Assembly: GCA_023399635.1 (NCBI GenBank)
Contig: JAEWOP010000250.1
Span: 1 to 64,000 of the forward strand
Reading direction: 5' to 3'
DNA length: 64,000 nucleotides
DNA from: Pseudomonadota bacterium
Lineage (GTDB): Bacteria; Pseudomonadota; Alphaproteobacteria; Rhizobiales; Rhizobiaceae
Shown: positions 47,137-55,829 of the stretch, piece after piece
Layout: each line of letters begins with the position of its first letter
How positions within the stretch are numbered: position 1 is the stretch's first letter
The notes under the pieces: model-generated
What the model saw: only the letters and a program-made list of their open reading frames with translations
Database searches by the model: none
Told to the model about the DNA's origin: nothing
Made by a program: the position numbers and the translations under genes

Positions 47137-47247
47137 GGGCCTCGTCGTAGGCTACTACCGAATGACTTTTCCTCCCCGTCAGGATGACTTTTGCTGCGCG
47201 GCTTGCTAAGTCCGCGGCGATCCCTTTTACAGCGCAAAGAAATCATC

Positions 47248-49536
47248 ATGCCTGATCTGCTGCTCGAACTCCGTTCAGAGGAAATCCCTGCCCGCATGCA
47301 ACGCAAGGCGGCCGGCGACCTAAAAAAACTGGTCACCGATGCACTGGTCGAAGCAGGGCTGACCTATGAAGGCGCACGGGAATACTGGACACCACGCCGG
47401 CTGACGCTTGATCTGCGCGGCTTGACCGCTCGTTCGGCGGACCAGCGCGAGGAGATCAAGGGTCCGTCGACAAAGGCGCCGGAACAGGCGGTGCAGGGGT
47501 TCCTCCGGAAGGCTGGCCTGTCTTCGGTTTCCGAAGCACAGGTGGTCAGCGACCCGAAGAAGGGCGACTTCTATCTCGCCGTTGTTTCCAAGCCAGGTCG
47601 TGCCGCCGAAGAGATTATCGCCGATGTGATGCCTGGCATTATCCGCAATTTTCCATGGCCACGAACCATGCGCTGGGGTGCGGCCTCCATGCCGAAGGGT
47701 GCCCGCTTCGGCGGCGTGGACGGTAAGGGCTCAGAGAGCTTGCGTTGGGTGCGTCCCCTGCAGTCCATCGTTTGCGTGTTCGGTCCCGAGCATGAGGAGA
47801 CCCAGGTCATCCCGTTTGAGGTTGATGGACTGGTTGCCGGCAATGTCACCTATGGCCACCGTTTCCACGCGCCCGCCGCCATAACAGTGCGCCGCTTCGA
47901 GGACTATGTCTCGGGCCTTGAGAGAGCGAAAGTCATGCTCGATGCGGAGCGGCGCAAGGACGTCATCCTGCACGATGCGCGCGATCTTGCCTTCGCCAAT
48001 GGACTCGAACTCGTCGAGGACGAGGGCCTCTTGGAGGAGGTCTCGGGCCTCGTCGAATGGCCGCATGTGCTGATGGGAGAATTCGAGCAGGAGTATCTGG
48101 AAATACCGGCCGAGATCATCCGGCTGACCATCAAGACGAACCAGAAATGCTTCGTCACCCGCCCCCAAGGCGCGACCGAAGGCTTGTCTAATCGCTTCAT
48201 CCTGATCTCCAACATCGAGGCAAAGGACGGAGGCAAGGAGATTGTCCATGGCAACGGCAAGGTTGTGCGTGCGCGCCTGTCTGATGCCAAGCATTTCTGG
48301 GTACGCGATCAGGGCGATCTTCCTGACCTCCAGGAGTTGCAAGCCTCGGCTGAGAAATTCGGCCTGGACCTGAAAAAACCGCTCGACCAGCGGATGGCAA
48401 AGCTCGACGCGCTGAATGTCACTTTTCACGCGAAGCTCGGCTCCCAGGGCCGCCGCGTCGGGCGCATGCGTTCGCTGGCGAAGGAGATCGCGAAGGTCAC
48501 CGGTGCCGACCCGGCTCGTGTCGACCGCGCCGTCGTGCTTGCCAAAGCCGACCTTCGCACGGAGGCAGTGGGCGAGTTTCCTGAATTGCAGGGCCTGATG
48601 GGGCGCCGCTATGCCCTGCTTCAGGGCGAGGACGCGTCCGTTGCGGCCGCGATTGAAGATCATTACAAGCCGCAGGGACCGTCCGACCGCGTGCCGAACG
48701 ACCGGGTGGCAATCACGGTGGCGCTTGCCGACAAGCTCGACACGCTCGCCGGCTTCTGGGCGATCGACGAGAAGCCGACGGGCTCCAAGGACCCCTATGC
48801 GCTGCGCCGCGCAGCACTTGGTGTCGTGCGTATCCTGTTGGAACGAAACGTGCGGCTGAACCTGCTCCCGATGCTGCAGGCGGCCATGCCGGGCAAGGCA
48901 GATGCGCCGGTCGTATCGCAGATGAACAATGAAAGCTCGGACAAGGCGCAGGCTCTTGCCGACAACAGCTACATCAACGAGACCTTCCCCGTTGTTGATC
49001 TTTCCGGAGATGTAGCAGGCGACCTCCTGTCGTTCTTCCACGATCGCCTGAAGGTCTATCTGCGTGATCAAGGCGCCCGCCACGACATCATTGATGCCGT
49101 GTTGACGCCGGATGCGGATGACCTCTTGATGGTTGCCCGTCGCGCCGAGGCACTGACTGCCTTCGTGACGTCCGAGGACGGCCGAAATCTTCTGGCCGGC
49201 ACCAAGCGGGCGGTGCAACTGCTGGCCGCCGAGGAAAAGAAGGGCACAGTCATCGCAGACGGCGTGGCAGACGAACTGCTGAAGCTTGATGCGGAGAGGG
49301 CGCTTCGGTCCGTTGTCTCGCAGGCTTCCGGTGAGGCTTCCGACGCTATCGCCAAGGAAGACTTCCGTTCTGCAATGGAGGCTTTGTCGAAGCTGCGCGC
49401 GCCGGTGGACCACTTCTTTGAAGAGGTGCTGGTCAATGACGAAGACACGGCGATCCGCGCAAACCGCCTGGCCCTGTTGAAGGCAATCCGGGAAGCGACC
49501 GGAACTGTGGCGGACTTCTCCAAGATCAGCGGCTAG
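47248..49536 (+). CDS. glyS: Glycyl-tRNA synthetase beta subunit
   Basis: GlyS supplies tRNA binding and the anticodon-recognition part of the heterotetrameric GlyRS. The 762-residue protein has the N-terminal [19 protein letters not shown]-domain-like segments such as [23 protein letters not shown]-type [20 protein letters not shown], and the C-terminal [10 protein letters not shown]. The start at 47248 follows the family; the open frame extends back to 47191. It is the last gene of the glyQ-lemA-DUF2207-glyS stretch and converges with the HPE1-like gene. Confidence 0.95.
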   Translation: MPDLLLELRSEEIPARMQRKAAGDLKKLVTDALVEAGLTYEGAREYWTPRRLTLDLRGLTARSADQREEIKGPSTKAPEQAVQGFLRKAGLSSVSEAQVVSDPKKGDFYLAVVSKPGRAAEEIIADVMPGIIRNFPWPRTMRWGAASMPKGARFGGVDGKGSESLRWVRPLQSIVCVFGPEHEETQVIPFEVDGLVAGNVTYGHRFHAPAAITVRRFEDYVSGLERAKVMLDAERRKDVILHDARDLAFANGLELVEDEGLLEEVSGLVEWPHVLMGEFEQEYLEIPAEIIRLTIKTNQKCFVTRPQGATEGLSNRFILISNIEAKDGGKEIVHGNGKVVRARLSDAKHFWVRDQGDLPDLQELQASAEKFGLDLKKPLDQRMAKLDALNVTFHAKLGSQGRRVGRMRSLAKEIAKVTGADPARVDRAVVLAKADLRTEAVGEFPELQGLMGRRYALLQGEDASVAAAIEDHYKPQGPSDRVPNDRVAITVALADKLDTLAGFWAIDEKPTGSKDPYALRRAALGVVRILLERNVRLNLLPMLQAAMPGKADAPVVSQMNNESSDKAQALADNSYINETFPVVDLSGDVAGDLLSFFHDRLKVYLRDQGARHDIIDAVLTPDADDLLMVARRAEALTAFVTSEDGRNLLAGTKRAVQLLAAEEKKGTVIADGVADELLKLDAERALRSVVSQASGEASDAIAKEDFRSAMEALSKLRAPVDHFFEEVLVNDEDTAIRANRLALLKAIREATGTVADFSKISG

Positions 49537-49590
49537 ACCGTTGACTGGCGAGACTGATCCGCCACGAGGTGATCGTGATTGAGAGGGAGG

Positions 49591-50037
49591 TCAGTCGAGC
49601 CGAAGTTCCAACGCGCTGAAGTCGATTGGCGCCGGCTCGTCTTCCAACCCCATTGCTGTGACGTCAGGATGAACGGCACCGACGGTGGCACCGCGGTCGA
49701 CCCCGTCTCCAGCCGTTCCGGCAATGGCGGAACCGCTCCCCGAGGTCCAGTCACGTGCTTTGCTGACGTGAACCACAGGCGACCCACCCAACCAGGCCTC
49801 GGTGCGCAACATCTTCTTCTCGCCGTTGATCTCGACGATCTCGGTCTTCTGGGAGCCCGGCTCCAGGGTCGGGACCTGGTAACTGGCTGCCACGTCCTTT
49901 GGCTTCAGCGGAGGGCATTCCGCACAGCTCTTCGAAACCACGCTGCCATTGCCGCCATGGTTCGTCACTGGCGTGATGGAAGACGCAAACGCCGTCCCGC
50001 TCGCCAGGATCAGGGCACTCGTCAGCAAGAAACGCAT
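49591..50037 (-). CDS. Small secreted protein, possibly HPE1-like
   Basis: This 148-residue protein has a signal peptide (MRFLLTSALILASGTAFASS), then a CxxCPPLKP motif (KSCAECPPLKPKDV) and VEINGEKKMLRTEAWLGGSP. The tail is acidic and Gly-rich. The layout recalls rhizobial proteins annotated as plant virulence effector HPE1-like, but that link rests on my memory and the function is unproven. The two cysteines may form a disulfide in the periplasm. It is convergent to glyS, with purD upstream on the same strand. Confidence 0.6.
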   Translation of the reverse strand: MRFLLTSALILASGTAFASSITPVTNHGGNGSVVSKSCAECPPLKPKDVAASYQVPTLEPGSQKTEIVEINGEKKMLRTEAWLGGSPVVHVSKARDWTSGSGSAIAGTAGDGVDRGATVGAVHPDVTAMGLEDEPAPIDFSALELRLD

Positions 50038-50126
50038 GGCACGACTCCTCTCATGGAGGAGAAGCTTTAGCCGTGGAGCATTTCCATCCCGTCAGCAGAA
50101 CTGGTAAAATTTAAGTTAAGGCCATT

Positions 50127-51398
50127 TCAGGGGTTTTCGCGTGCGATGGCCCGCCAGCCAATGTCGCGCCGGCAAAAGCCGTTGTCCCAGCTTACGCGTT
50201 CAAGCAGCGCATATGCCTTTGCCTGAGCTTCGGCGACGGTAGGGCCGGTCGCAGTAACATTGAGGACGCGGCCGCCGGTCGCGACCAGTTTCCCGTCCTT
50301 CAAGGCCGTACCCGCATGAAAAATCTTCTCATCGGCAGCTGTCTCGGGAAGCGATCCAATCGGCGTATCCTTCTCATAAGATCCCGGATAGCCCTTTGAT
50401 GCCATCACCACCGTCAGTGCCACATCATCCGACCATTCCGCCGAGACCTGATCAAGCGTGCCGGTTGCCGCAGCATGCAGGAGCGGCAGCAGATCGCTCT
50501 TCAGCCGCATCATCAGCACCTGGCATTCCGGGTCGCCGAAACGGACATTGTACTCAATCAGCTCGGGTCCCTTCAGCGTGATCATGAGGCCGGCGAAGAA
50601 GACGCCGGTGAAGGGGTGTCCGCTTTCCGCCATCCCCCGGATCGTCGGCTCGATGATCTCCTTCATCGTGCGCTCGACCATCTGCGGCGTCATGACAGGC
50701 GCTGGAGAATAGGCACCCATGCCTCCCGTGTTTGGGCCGGTGTCACCATCGCCAACGCGTTTGTGGTCCTGTGCGGTTGCCAGGGCAAGCGCCGTCTTGC
50801 CGTCGGATAGGCAAAAGAAGCTTGCTTCCTCGCCGTCAAGGAAGGCCTCAACCACGACCTCCGCGCCGGCGGCGCCGAACGCTCCGGAGAAGCAGTCGTC
50901 GACGGCTGCGAGCGCATCCTCCAATGTCATGGCAACTGTCACGCCCTTGCCCGCCGCCAACCCGTCGGCCTTGATGACAATCGGAGCGCCCTGATCAATG
51001 ACATAGGCCTTGGCGCTGTCAGCTTCGGTAAACCGGCGATAAGCACCCGTCGGGATATTGTAGCGGGCACACAGATCCTTGGTGAAACCCTTCGAGCCCT
51101 CCAGCTGGGCAGCCGCTGCGGAGGGGCCGAAGACGGCAATGCCTTGCTCGCGGAGCCGATCCGCCAAGCCCGCAACCAGCGGCGCCTCCGGTCCCACGAC
51201 GACGAGATCGATACCTGCATCTCGGCAATGCTTGACCACGGCCGCATGGTCGTCGACGTCCAAGGAGATGAGTTCGCCATGCTCGGCGATGCCGGGATTG
51301 CCGGGAGCCACAAAGAGCTTCGTCAACAGGGGGGACTGGGCGAGTTTCCAGGCCAGCGCATGCTCGCGTCCACCGGAGCCGATCAGCAGAACCTTCAT
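50127..51398 (-). CDS. purD: Phosphoribosylamine-glycine ligase
   Basis: PurD makes glycinamide ribonucleotide in purine synthesis. The 423-residue ATP-grasp protein begins [20 protein letters not shown] and carries [20 protein letters not shown] near residues 134-153. It also shows [12 protein letters not shown] near residue 225, the segment [16 protein letters not shown] near residues 284-299, and the final [17 protein letters not shown] [14 protein letters not shown]. Length and order match. On the minus strand TTGACC (51452-51457) and TAACCG (51429-51434) with 17-base spacing are a possible promoter. It is divergent from tex. Confidence 0.96.
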   Translation of the reverse strand: MKVLLIGSGGREHALAWKLAQSPLLTKLFVAPGNPGIAEHGELISLDVDDHAAVVKHCRDAGIDLVVVGPEAPLVAGLADRLREQGIAVFGPSAAAAQLEGSKGFTKDLCARYNIPTGAYRRFTEADSAKAYVIDQGAPIVIKADGLAAGKGVTVAMTLEDALAAVDDCFSGAFGAAGAEVVVEAFLDGEEASFFCLSDGKTALALATAQDHKRVGDGDTGPNTGGMGAYSPAPVMTPQMVERTMKEIIEPTIRGMAESGHPFTGVFFAGLMITLKGPELIEYNVRFGDPECQVLMMRLKSDLLPLLHAAATGTLDQVSAEWSDDVALTVVMASKGYPGSYEKDTPIGSLPETAADEKIFHAGTALKDGKLVATGGRVLNVTATGPTVAEAQAKAYALLERVSWDNGFCRRDIGWRAIARENP

Positions 51399-51490
51399 GT
51401 CTCGCCCTTCCTTCTTGGTCTCAAGCGGCGGTTAAGGGGAGGGGGGGCAAAGGTCAAGCATGCATCCTGTGGAATCGCGGGTCTTCCACG

Positions 51491-51518
51491 TTGCCATGCC
51501 CTAAAGTTTCACTATGGT
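51491..51518 (+). promoter_or_regulatory. Candidate tex promoter
   Basis: TTGCCA (51491-51496), a 16-base spacer and TATGGT (51513-51518) precede tex by 30 bases. A divergent candidate for purD is mentioned with that gene. No computational scoring was possible. Confidence 0.4.
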
Positions 51519-51548
51519 CTCGCCTCCCGACGAGAATGAGAGACCGCC

Positions 51549-53855
51549 ATGGCCGCCGATATCCGTTTCCTCGCCGCAGCAATCGCCGCGGAGATCAAGG
51601 CCCGACCCGAACAGGCCGCCGCTGCGATCGGATTGCTCGACGAAGGCGCAACCGTTCCCTTCATCGCGCGATATCGCAAGGAAGTGACGGGAGGCCTCGA
51701 TGACACGCAGCTGCGCGATCTCGCGGAGCGCCTGGTCTATCTGCGTGAGTTGGAAGCACGGCGAAGCTCGATCATCGACTCCATCAATTCCCAGGGCAAG
51801 ATGACGGATGAGCTGGCCGGCAAGCTAGCGGGTGCCGCCACCAAGGCGGAGCTTGAGGATCTTTACCTCCCCTACAAACCGAAGCGCCGCACCCGCGCCG
51901 AGATTGCACGCGAACGCGGCCTCCAGCCGCTCGCCGACGCCATCTGGGCCGACCGCCTGGCGGATCCAGCCAAGCTTGCTGAAGCCTATGTGGCCGGCGA
52001 AGTCACCGACGTGAAGATGGCGCTGGAAGGTGCGCGGGATATCGTCGCCGAAGCAGTCTCCGAAAACGCCGATCTGCTTGGTCGTCTGCGCCAGCACATG
52101 CGCAACGGCGCCATGCTGAAGGCCAAGGTGGTCGACGGAAAGCAGGAGGCCGGGGCCAAGTTTTCCGATTATTTCGACCACTCCGAGCGCTGGGCCACAG
52201 TTCCCGGACACCGGGCGCTCGCCATGCTGCGCGGCTGGAACGAGGAAATTCTGACGCTGTCGATCGAGGTCGACGCTGATGATCCGTCACCCGTGAAGCC
52301 GGCGCAGCGGGTCATCGCCGCAGCCTTCGAGATCGGCGACAAGGGACCAGCAGATCGCTGGCTGCTGGAGGTCGCCGGATGGACCTGGCGGGTGAAGCTC
52401 TCCACCTCGCTTTCGCTCGACCTGATGCGCGAACTCCGCGAGCGCGCCGAGGAGGAGGCGATCCATGTCTTCGCCCGTAACCTGAAGGATCTGCTGTTGG
52501 CGGCCCCCGCCGGTTCGCGCCCGACCATGGGCCTGGATCCAGGTATCCGCACCGGCGTCAAGGTCGCCGTCGTCGATGGCACGGGCAAGCTGCTGGAGGC
52601 CACCACGGTTTACCCGTTCCCGCCGAGGAACGATATCCGTGGCACCCAGGCGGAGCTTGCCGCGCTCATCCGCAAGCACGGTGTCGACCTGATCGCCATC
52701 GGCAACGGCACCGGCAGCCGCGAGACCGAAAAGCTGGTCGCCGACATGCTCGCCAACCTGCCGGCGCCAAAGCCGACCAAGGTCATCGTGTCGGAAGCCG
52801 GAGCATCCGTGTATTCCGCATCTCAAACGGCTGCCGCCGAATTTCCCAACCTCGACGTCTCCTTGCGCGGTGCCGTCTCAATCGCCCGCCGCCTGCAGGA
52901 TCCGCTGGCCGAACTGGTGAAGATCGAGCCGAAATCGATTGGCGTCGGGCAGTACCAGCACGATGTCGATCAGGGGAAGCTTTCGCGTTCGCTGGACGCG
53001 GTTGTGGAAGATGCGGTGAATGCGGTCGGTGTCGATCTCAACACAGCATCGAGCCCGCTTCTGGCGCGCGTTTCCGGCCTCAGCCGCTCGATAGCGGACG
53101 CCATCGTGTCCCACCGGGACCAGAACGGTCCCTTCCAGAGCCGCAAGGAACTCCTCAAGGTTGCCCGTCTCGGCAACCGCACCTTCGAACAGGCAGCCGG
53201 CTTCCTGCGCATCCCGAACGGCAAGGAGCCGCTCGATGCTTCGGCGGTCCACCCGGAGGCCTATGGAGTGGCGAAGAAGATTGTTGCTGCCTGCGGCCGC
53301 GACCTGCGCTCGGTCATGGTGGACAGCGGTGCTCTGAAGGCGCTCGATCCGCGCCGATTCACTGACGAGCAATTCGGCCTGCCGACGATCAAGGACATTC
53401 TTGCCGAGTTGGAAAAGCCTGGGCGGGATCCACGTCCAAGCTTCAAGACCGCGACCTTCGCGGAAGGGATCGACGAGATCAGCGACCTGAAACCTGGCAT
53501 GCTTCTGGAGGGCACCGTGACCAATGTTGCCGCCTTTGGCGCCTTCGTCGACATCGGTGTCCACCAGGACGGACTGGTGCACGTCTCGCAACTCGCCGAC
53601 CGCTTCGTCAAGGATCCGCATGAGGTGGTTAAGGCAGGCGATGTGGTGAAGGTACGCGTGGTCGAGGTGGACCCCAAGCGTAAGCGGATTGCCTTGTCCA
53701 TGCGCAAGGATGGCGGGGAGGCGGCGCCCGCTCCACGCAGCGCAGATCGCGGTGCACCAAGAGTCAATCCGAAGCAGATGAAGGCGGAGCCGAAAGGCGC
53801 GTCGTCTCCAGGTGCCCTTGGGGCGGCGTTGGCAGAGGCGATGAAGCGCCGCTGA
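51549..53855 (+). CDS. tex: Tex-family RNA-binding transcription accessory protein
   Basis: Tex is a cytoplasmic nucleic-acid-binding protein linked to transcription and stress tolerance. The 768-residue protein has the expected helical N-terminus ([20 protein letters not shown]), then a YqgF-like RNase-H fold ([16 protein letters not shown] near residues 326-341) and helix-hairpin-helix repeats ([20 protein letters not shown]). A C-terminal S1 domain ([20 protein letters not shown] near residues 650-669) precedes a basic tail. It is complete and monocistronic by its own promoter candidate. Confidence 0.95.
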   Translation: MAADIRFLAAAIAAEIKARPEQAAAAIGLLDEGATVPFIARYRKEVTGGLDDTQLRDLAERLVYLRELEARRSSIIDSINSQGKMTDELAGKLAGAATKAELEDLYLPYKPKRRTRAEIARERGLQPLADAIWADRLADPAKLAEAYVAGEVTDVKMALEGARDIVAEAVSENADLLGRLRQHMRNGAMLKAKVVDGKQEAGAKFSDYFDHSERWATVPGHRALAMLRGWNEEILTLSIEVDADDPSPVKPAQRVIAAAFEIGDKGPADRWLLEVAGWTWRVKLSTSLSLDLMRELRERAEEEAIHVFARNLKDLLLAAPAGSRPTMGLDPGIRTGVKVAVVDGTGKLLEATTVYPFPPRNDIRGTQAELAALIRKHGVDLIAIGNGTGSRETEKLVADMLANLPAPKPTKVIVSEAGASVYSASQTAAAEFPNLDVSLRGAVSIARRLQDPLAELVKIEPKSIGVGQYQHDVDQGKLSRSLDAVVEDAVNAVGVDLNTASSPLLARVSGLSRSIADAIVSHRDQNGPFQSRKELLKVARLGNRTFEQAAGFLRIPNGKEPLDASAVHPEAYGVAKKIVAACGRDLRSVMVDSGALKALDPRRFTDEQFGLPTIKDILAELEKPGRDPRPSFKTATFAEGIDEISDLKPGMLLEGTVTNVAAFGAFVDIGVHQDGLVHVSQLADRFVKDPHEVVKAGDVVKVRVVEVDPKRKRIALSMRKDGGEAAPAPRSADRGAPRVNPKQMKAEPKGASSPGALGAALAEAMKRR

Positions 53856-53974
53856 AGCCATCGGCTCAGCGCTGTTCCTGCCCCGCATGCGGTTTGCCTC
53901 ATCGGCCTGCGCGGACAGGCGGTCGCTTTTCCTTCGCCTTGACGGTGTGTCGTTACGCCAGCTAGGACCATGGC

Positions 53975-54928
53975 ATGACGAACACGAATGATCTGAATGG
54001 TCGCGTCTATGATGCGCCCTCCAACAACTGGGTCTACCGGGTTCTACCCCGGGCCGCCTGGCCTTATGCGCAGCTCGCTCGCTGGGACCGTCCGATTGGC
54101 TGGCAGCTTTTGATGTGGCCCTGCTTCTGGTCGTCGGCCTTGGCGGCCAATCATGCGGCATCGCTGCAGCTACTGTCTGTAGGCCTGTTCGTCTTCCACC
54201 TGTTCCTGTTCTTCGTCGGCTCCGTTGCCATGCGGGGTGCTGGCTGTACCTATAACGACCTCGTCGACCACAAGATCGACAGCGAGGTAGCGCGCACCCG
54301 CTCGCGCCCACTGCCGTCCGGGCGGGTGAGCCGCTTTGAGGCAAAGGTATTCCTGGTGCTGCAGGCGCTGGTCGGGCTGCTTGTCCTGATTCAGTTCAAC
54401 AGCTTTGCGATCCTCCTCGGGATCGCATCTTTGGCCGTCGTCGCCGTTTACCCCTTCGCCAAGCGCTTCACCGACTGGCCCCAATTTTTCCTTGGCCTTG
54501 CCTTTTCCTGGGGCGGGTTGATGGGATGGGCCGGCATCTTCGGCAGCCTCTCATGGGCGCCGGTCTGGCTCTATCTCGGCGCCGTTGCCTGGACCATCGG
54601 TTACGACACCATCTATGCGCATCAGGACAAGGAGGATGATGCGCTCGTTGGCGTACGCTCGACCGCGCGCCTTTTCGGCGAACATACCAAGGGCTGGCTG
54701 ATCGGCCTTTACGGACTGACCCTGGTTTTGCTTGTTCTTGCCTATGCAGCAGCCGGCGTCGGCTTGCTGGCCTATCTAGGCCTTGCAGTCGCGGCGATCA
54801 TGTTCGCATGGCAAATTCTGGTGCTCGATATCGATAATGCCGATCAATGCCTCTCGCTGTTCAAGTCGAACAGCCGTGTCGGCGCCGTGATCTTTCTAGG
54901 CTTGATCCTGGCCTTGCCTTTTGCCTGA
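53975..54928 (+). CDS. ubiA: 4-hydroxybenzoate polyprenyltransferase
   Basis: UbiA joins the polyprenyl tail to 4-hydroxybenzoate in ubiquinone synthesis. The 317-residue membrane protein has the two aspartate-rich motifs, NDLVDHKIDSEVARTRSRPL near residues 94-113 and YAHQDKEDDALVGVRSTARL near residues 213-232, and about eight membrane helices. It would use the decaprenyl diphosphate made by the IspB encoded near 41 kb. A weak promoter-like CTTGAC (53938-53943) lies upstream. Confidence 0.94.
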   Translation: MTNTNDLNGRVYDAPSNNWVYRVLPRAAWPYAQLARWDRPIGWQLLMWPCFWSSALAANHAASLQLLSVGLFVFHLFLFFVGSVAMRGAGCTYNDLVDHKIDSEVARTRSRPLPSGRVSRFEAKVFLVLQALVGLLVLIQFNSFAILLGIASLAVVAVYPFAKRFTDWPQFFLGLAFSWGGLMGWAGIFGSLSWAPVWLYLGAVAWTIGYDTIYAHQDKEDDALVGVRSTARLFGEHTKGWLIGLYGLTLVLLVLAYAAAGVGLLAYLGLAVAAIMFAWQILVLDIDNADQCLSLFKSNSRVGAVIFLGLILALPFA

Positions 54929-54938
54929 AACGCAGGAA

Positions 54939-54955
54939 CCCGGCTTGTGGCCGGG
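54939..54955. terminator. Short G/C hairpin between convergent ubiA and DUF6101 genes
   Basis: CCCGGC (54939-54944) and GCCGGG (54950-54955) form a 6-bp stem with a 5-base loop. The run after it on the minus strand is only partly T-rich (TTCC), so termination is possible for the DUF6101 gene but weak. Confidence 0.4.
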
Positions 54956-54986
54956 CTCCAGCATCTGCGCGGGCGGCGGTGGATGG

Positions 54987-55553
54987 TTAGCGCCGCGCGA
55001 TGATCTCCTTGCCTTCGATCTTCATCGTCACGCCCAGCTTGCCGGTCGTGCGGCGCACCAGGAAGCGCGGCCGCCGGTCTGCGAAGTAGGAATGACGGCG
55101 GCGCGGTTTGGTCGCATGTGTGCGGACGTCGCCGATATGGTTCTCCAGCGGTCGGGCGATGCCGTCCGCCTCGACCATCAGCATCGGAATGCGGAAAGCT
55201 TCGGCCCAGCTGCGCCAGTCCGCAGCAATGTCACACAGGTCGTGCGCCACAAGCAAAGGGATGCAAAGCTCTGGATCTTCGTGGTGCAGTTCCAGGGTGA
55301 CCGTCACTTCGCCGTTGCCGTGATCGATGGCACGAGCGGCAACGCCCTTGAAGGCGCGGGCCGGCAGCGCGAACGATAGTGGCAGCCCGCTTGTGGGCAG
55401 GGTCTTGCGAAGGACGGCGCCGCGCGCGTCGATCGTGATCACGACATCTTCGGACGTATCGCGAAGGGCATAGGTGACCTGCTGCGGAAAGCGTGTCGGG
55501 TCAAGCCTCAGCGTTGCACCTGCCCATGCGGGCTTCAGAACCGTGTTTGACAT
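54987..55553 (-). CDS. Conserved rhizobial protein, DUF6101-like
   Basis: This protein of about 188 residues starts MSNTVLKPAWAGATLRLDPT and is rich in beta strands: VTYALRDTSEDVVITIDARG, then VTVTLELHHEDPELCIPLLV and a basic C-terminus (KPRRRHSYFADRRPRFLVRR). I recall this as the DUF6101 family in Rhizobiaceae; no function is known. The open frame extends to 55778 through an unrelated, structured leader, so ATG 55553 is chosen. No signal peptide is seen. Confidence 0.65.
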   Translation of the reverse strand: MSNTVLKPAWAGATLRLDPTRFPQQVTYALRDTSEDVVITIDARGAVLRKTLPTSGLPLSFALPARAFKGVAARAIDHGNGEVTVTLELHHEDPELCIPLLVAHDLCDIAADWRSWAEAFRIPMLMVEADGIARPLENHIGDVRTHATKPRRRHSYFADRRPRFLVRRTTGKLGVTMKIEGKEIIARR

Positions 55554-55561
55554 TGTGTATG

Positions 55562-55640
55562 CTACCCTTGTTTTACCTGAGAGCCGTTTCCGGTGTCTCT
55601 GCGGGACTTTTGTCCTCTGATGGGCAGACCATACGAGCCG
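55562..55640 (-). promoter_or_regulatory. Structured 5' leader of the DUF6101-like gene
   Basis: Read on the minus strand, this leader contains a GGAC-AAAA-GTCC hairpin (55604-55615) and a CCG-GAAA-CGG hairpin with a GNRA-type loop (55584-55593), enclosed by AGAG/CTCT pairing, followed by CTCTCAGGTAAAAC (55570-55583). That last string resembles the conserved end of glycine aptamers (CTCTCAGGCAAAAG), but the full aptamer core is not present. A structured, possibly regulatory leader is likely; its class is unknown. Confidence 0.35.
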
Positions 55641-55829
55641 GCCTGTGCCTGACCGCTTAAAAATCGCGGTTAAGGAAGTTTTGCCTCGAGCGATGGTTAT
55701 CGAAACCCACCCGAGCCTGGTTTCCAGAGGGTGAACATGGGCTGGAAGCTCTCCAGATGCTACAAAAGCCCCGGGCAAGGCTCTTCGGCGATGATGCCTA
55801 CGGCATTATTATGAGCGGAGCCTCAGTTC

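Noticed and set aside
47731..49413. 560-codon frame antisense to glyS
   Set aside because: glyS is complete and recognisable over the same bases; the antisense frame is a codon-bias shadow.
52878..54344. 488-codon minus-strand frame spanning the end of tex and start of ubiA
   Set aside because: It crosses two well-supported genes and shows no family sequence.
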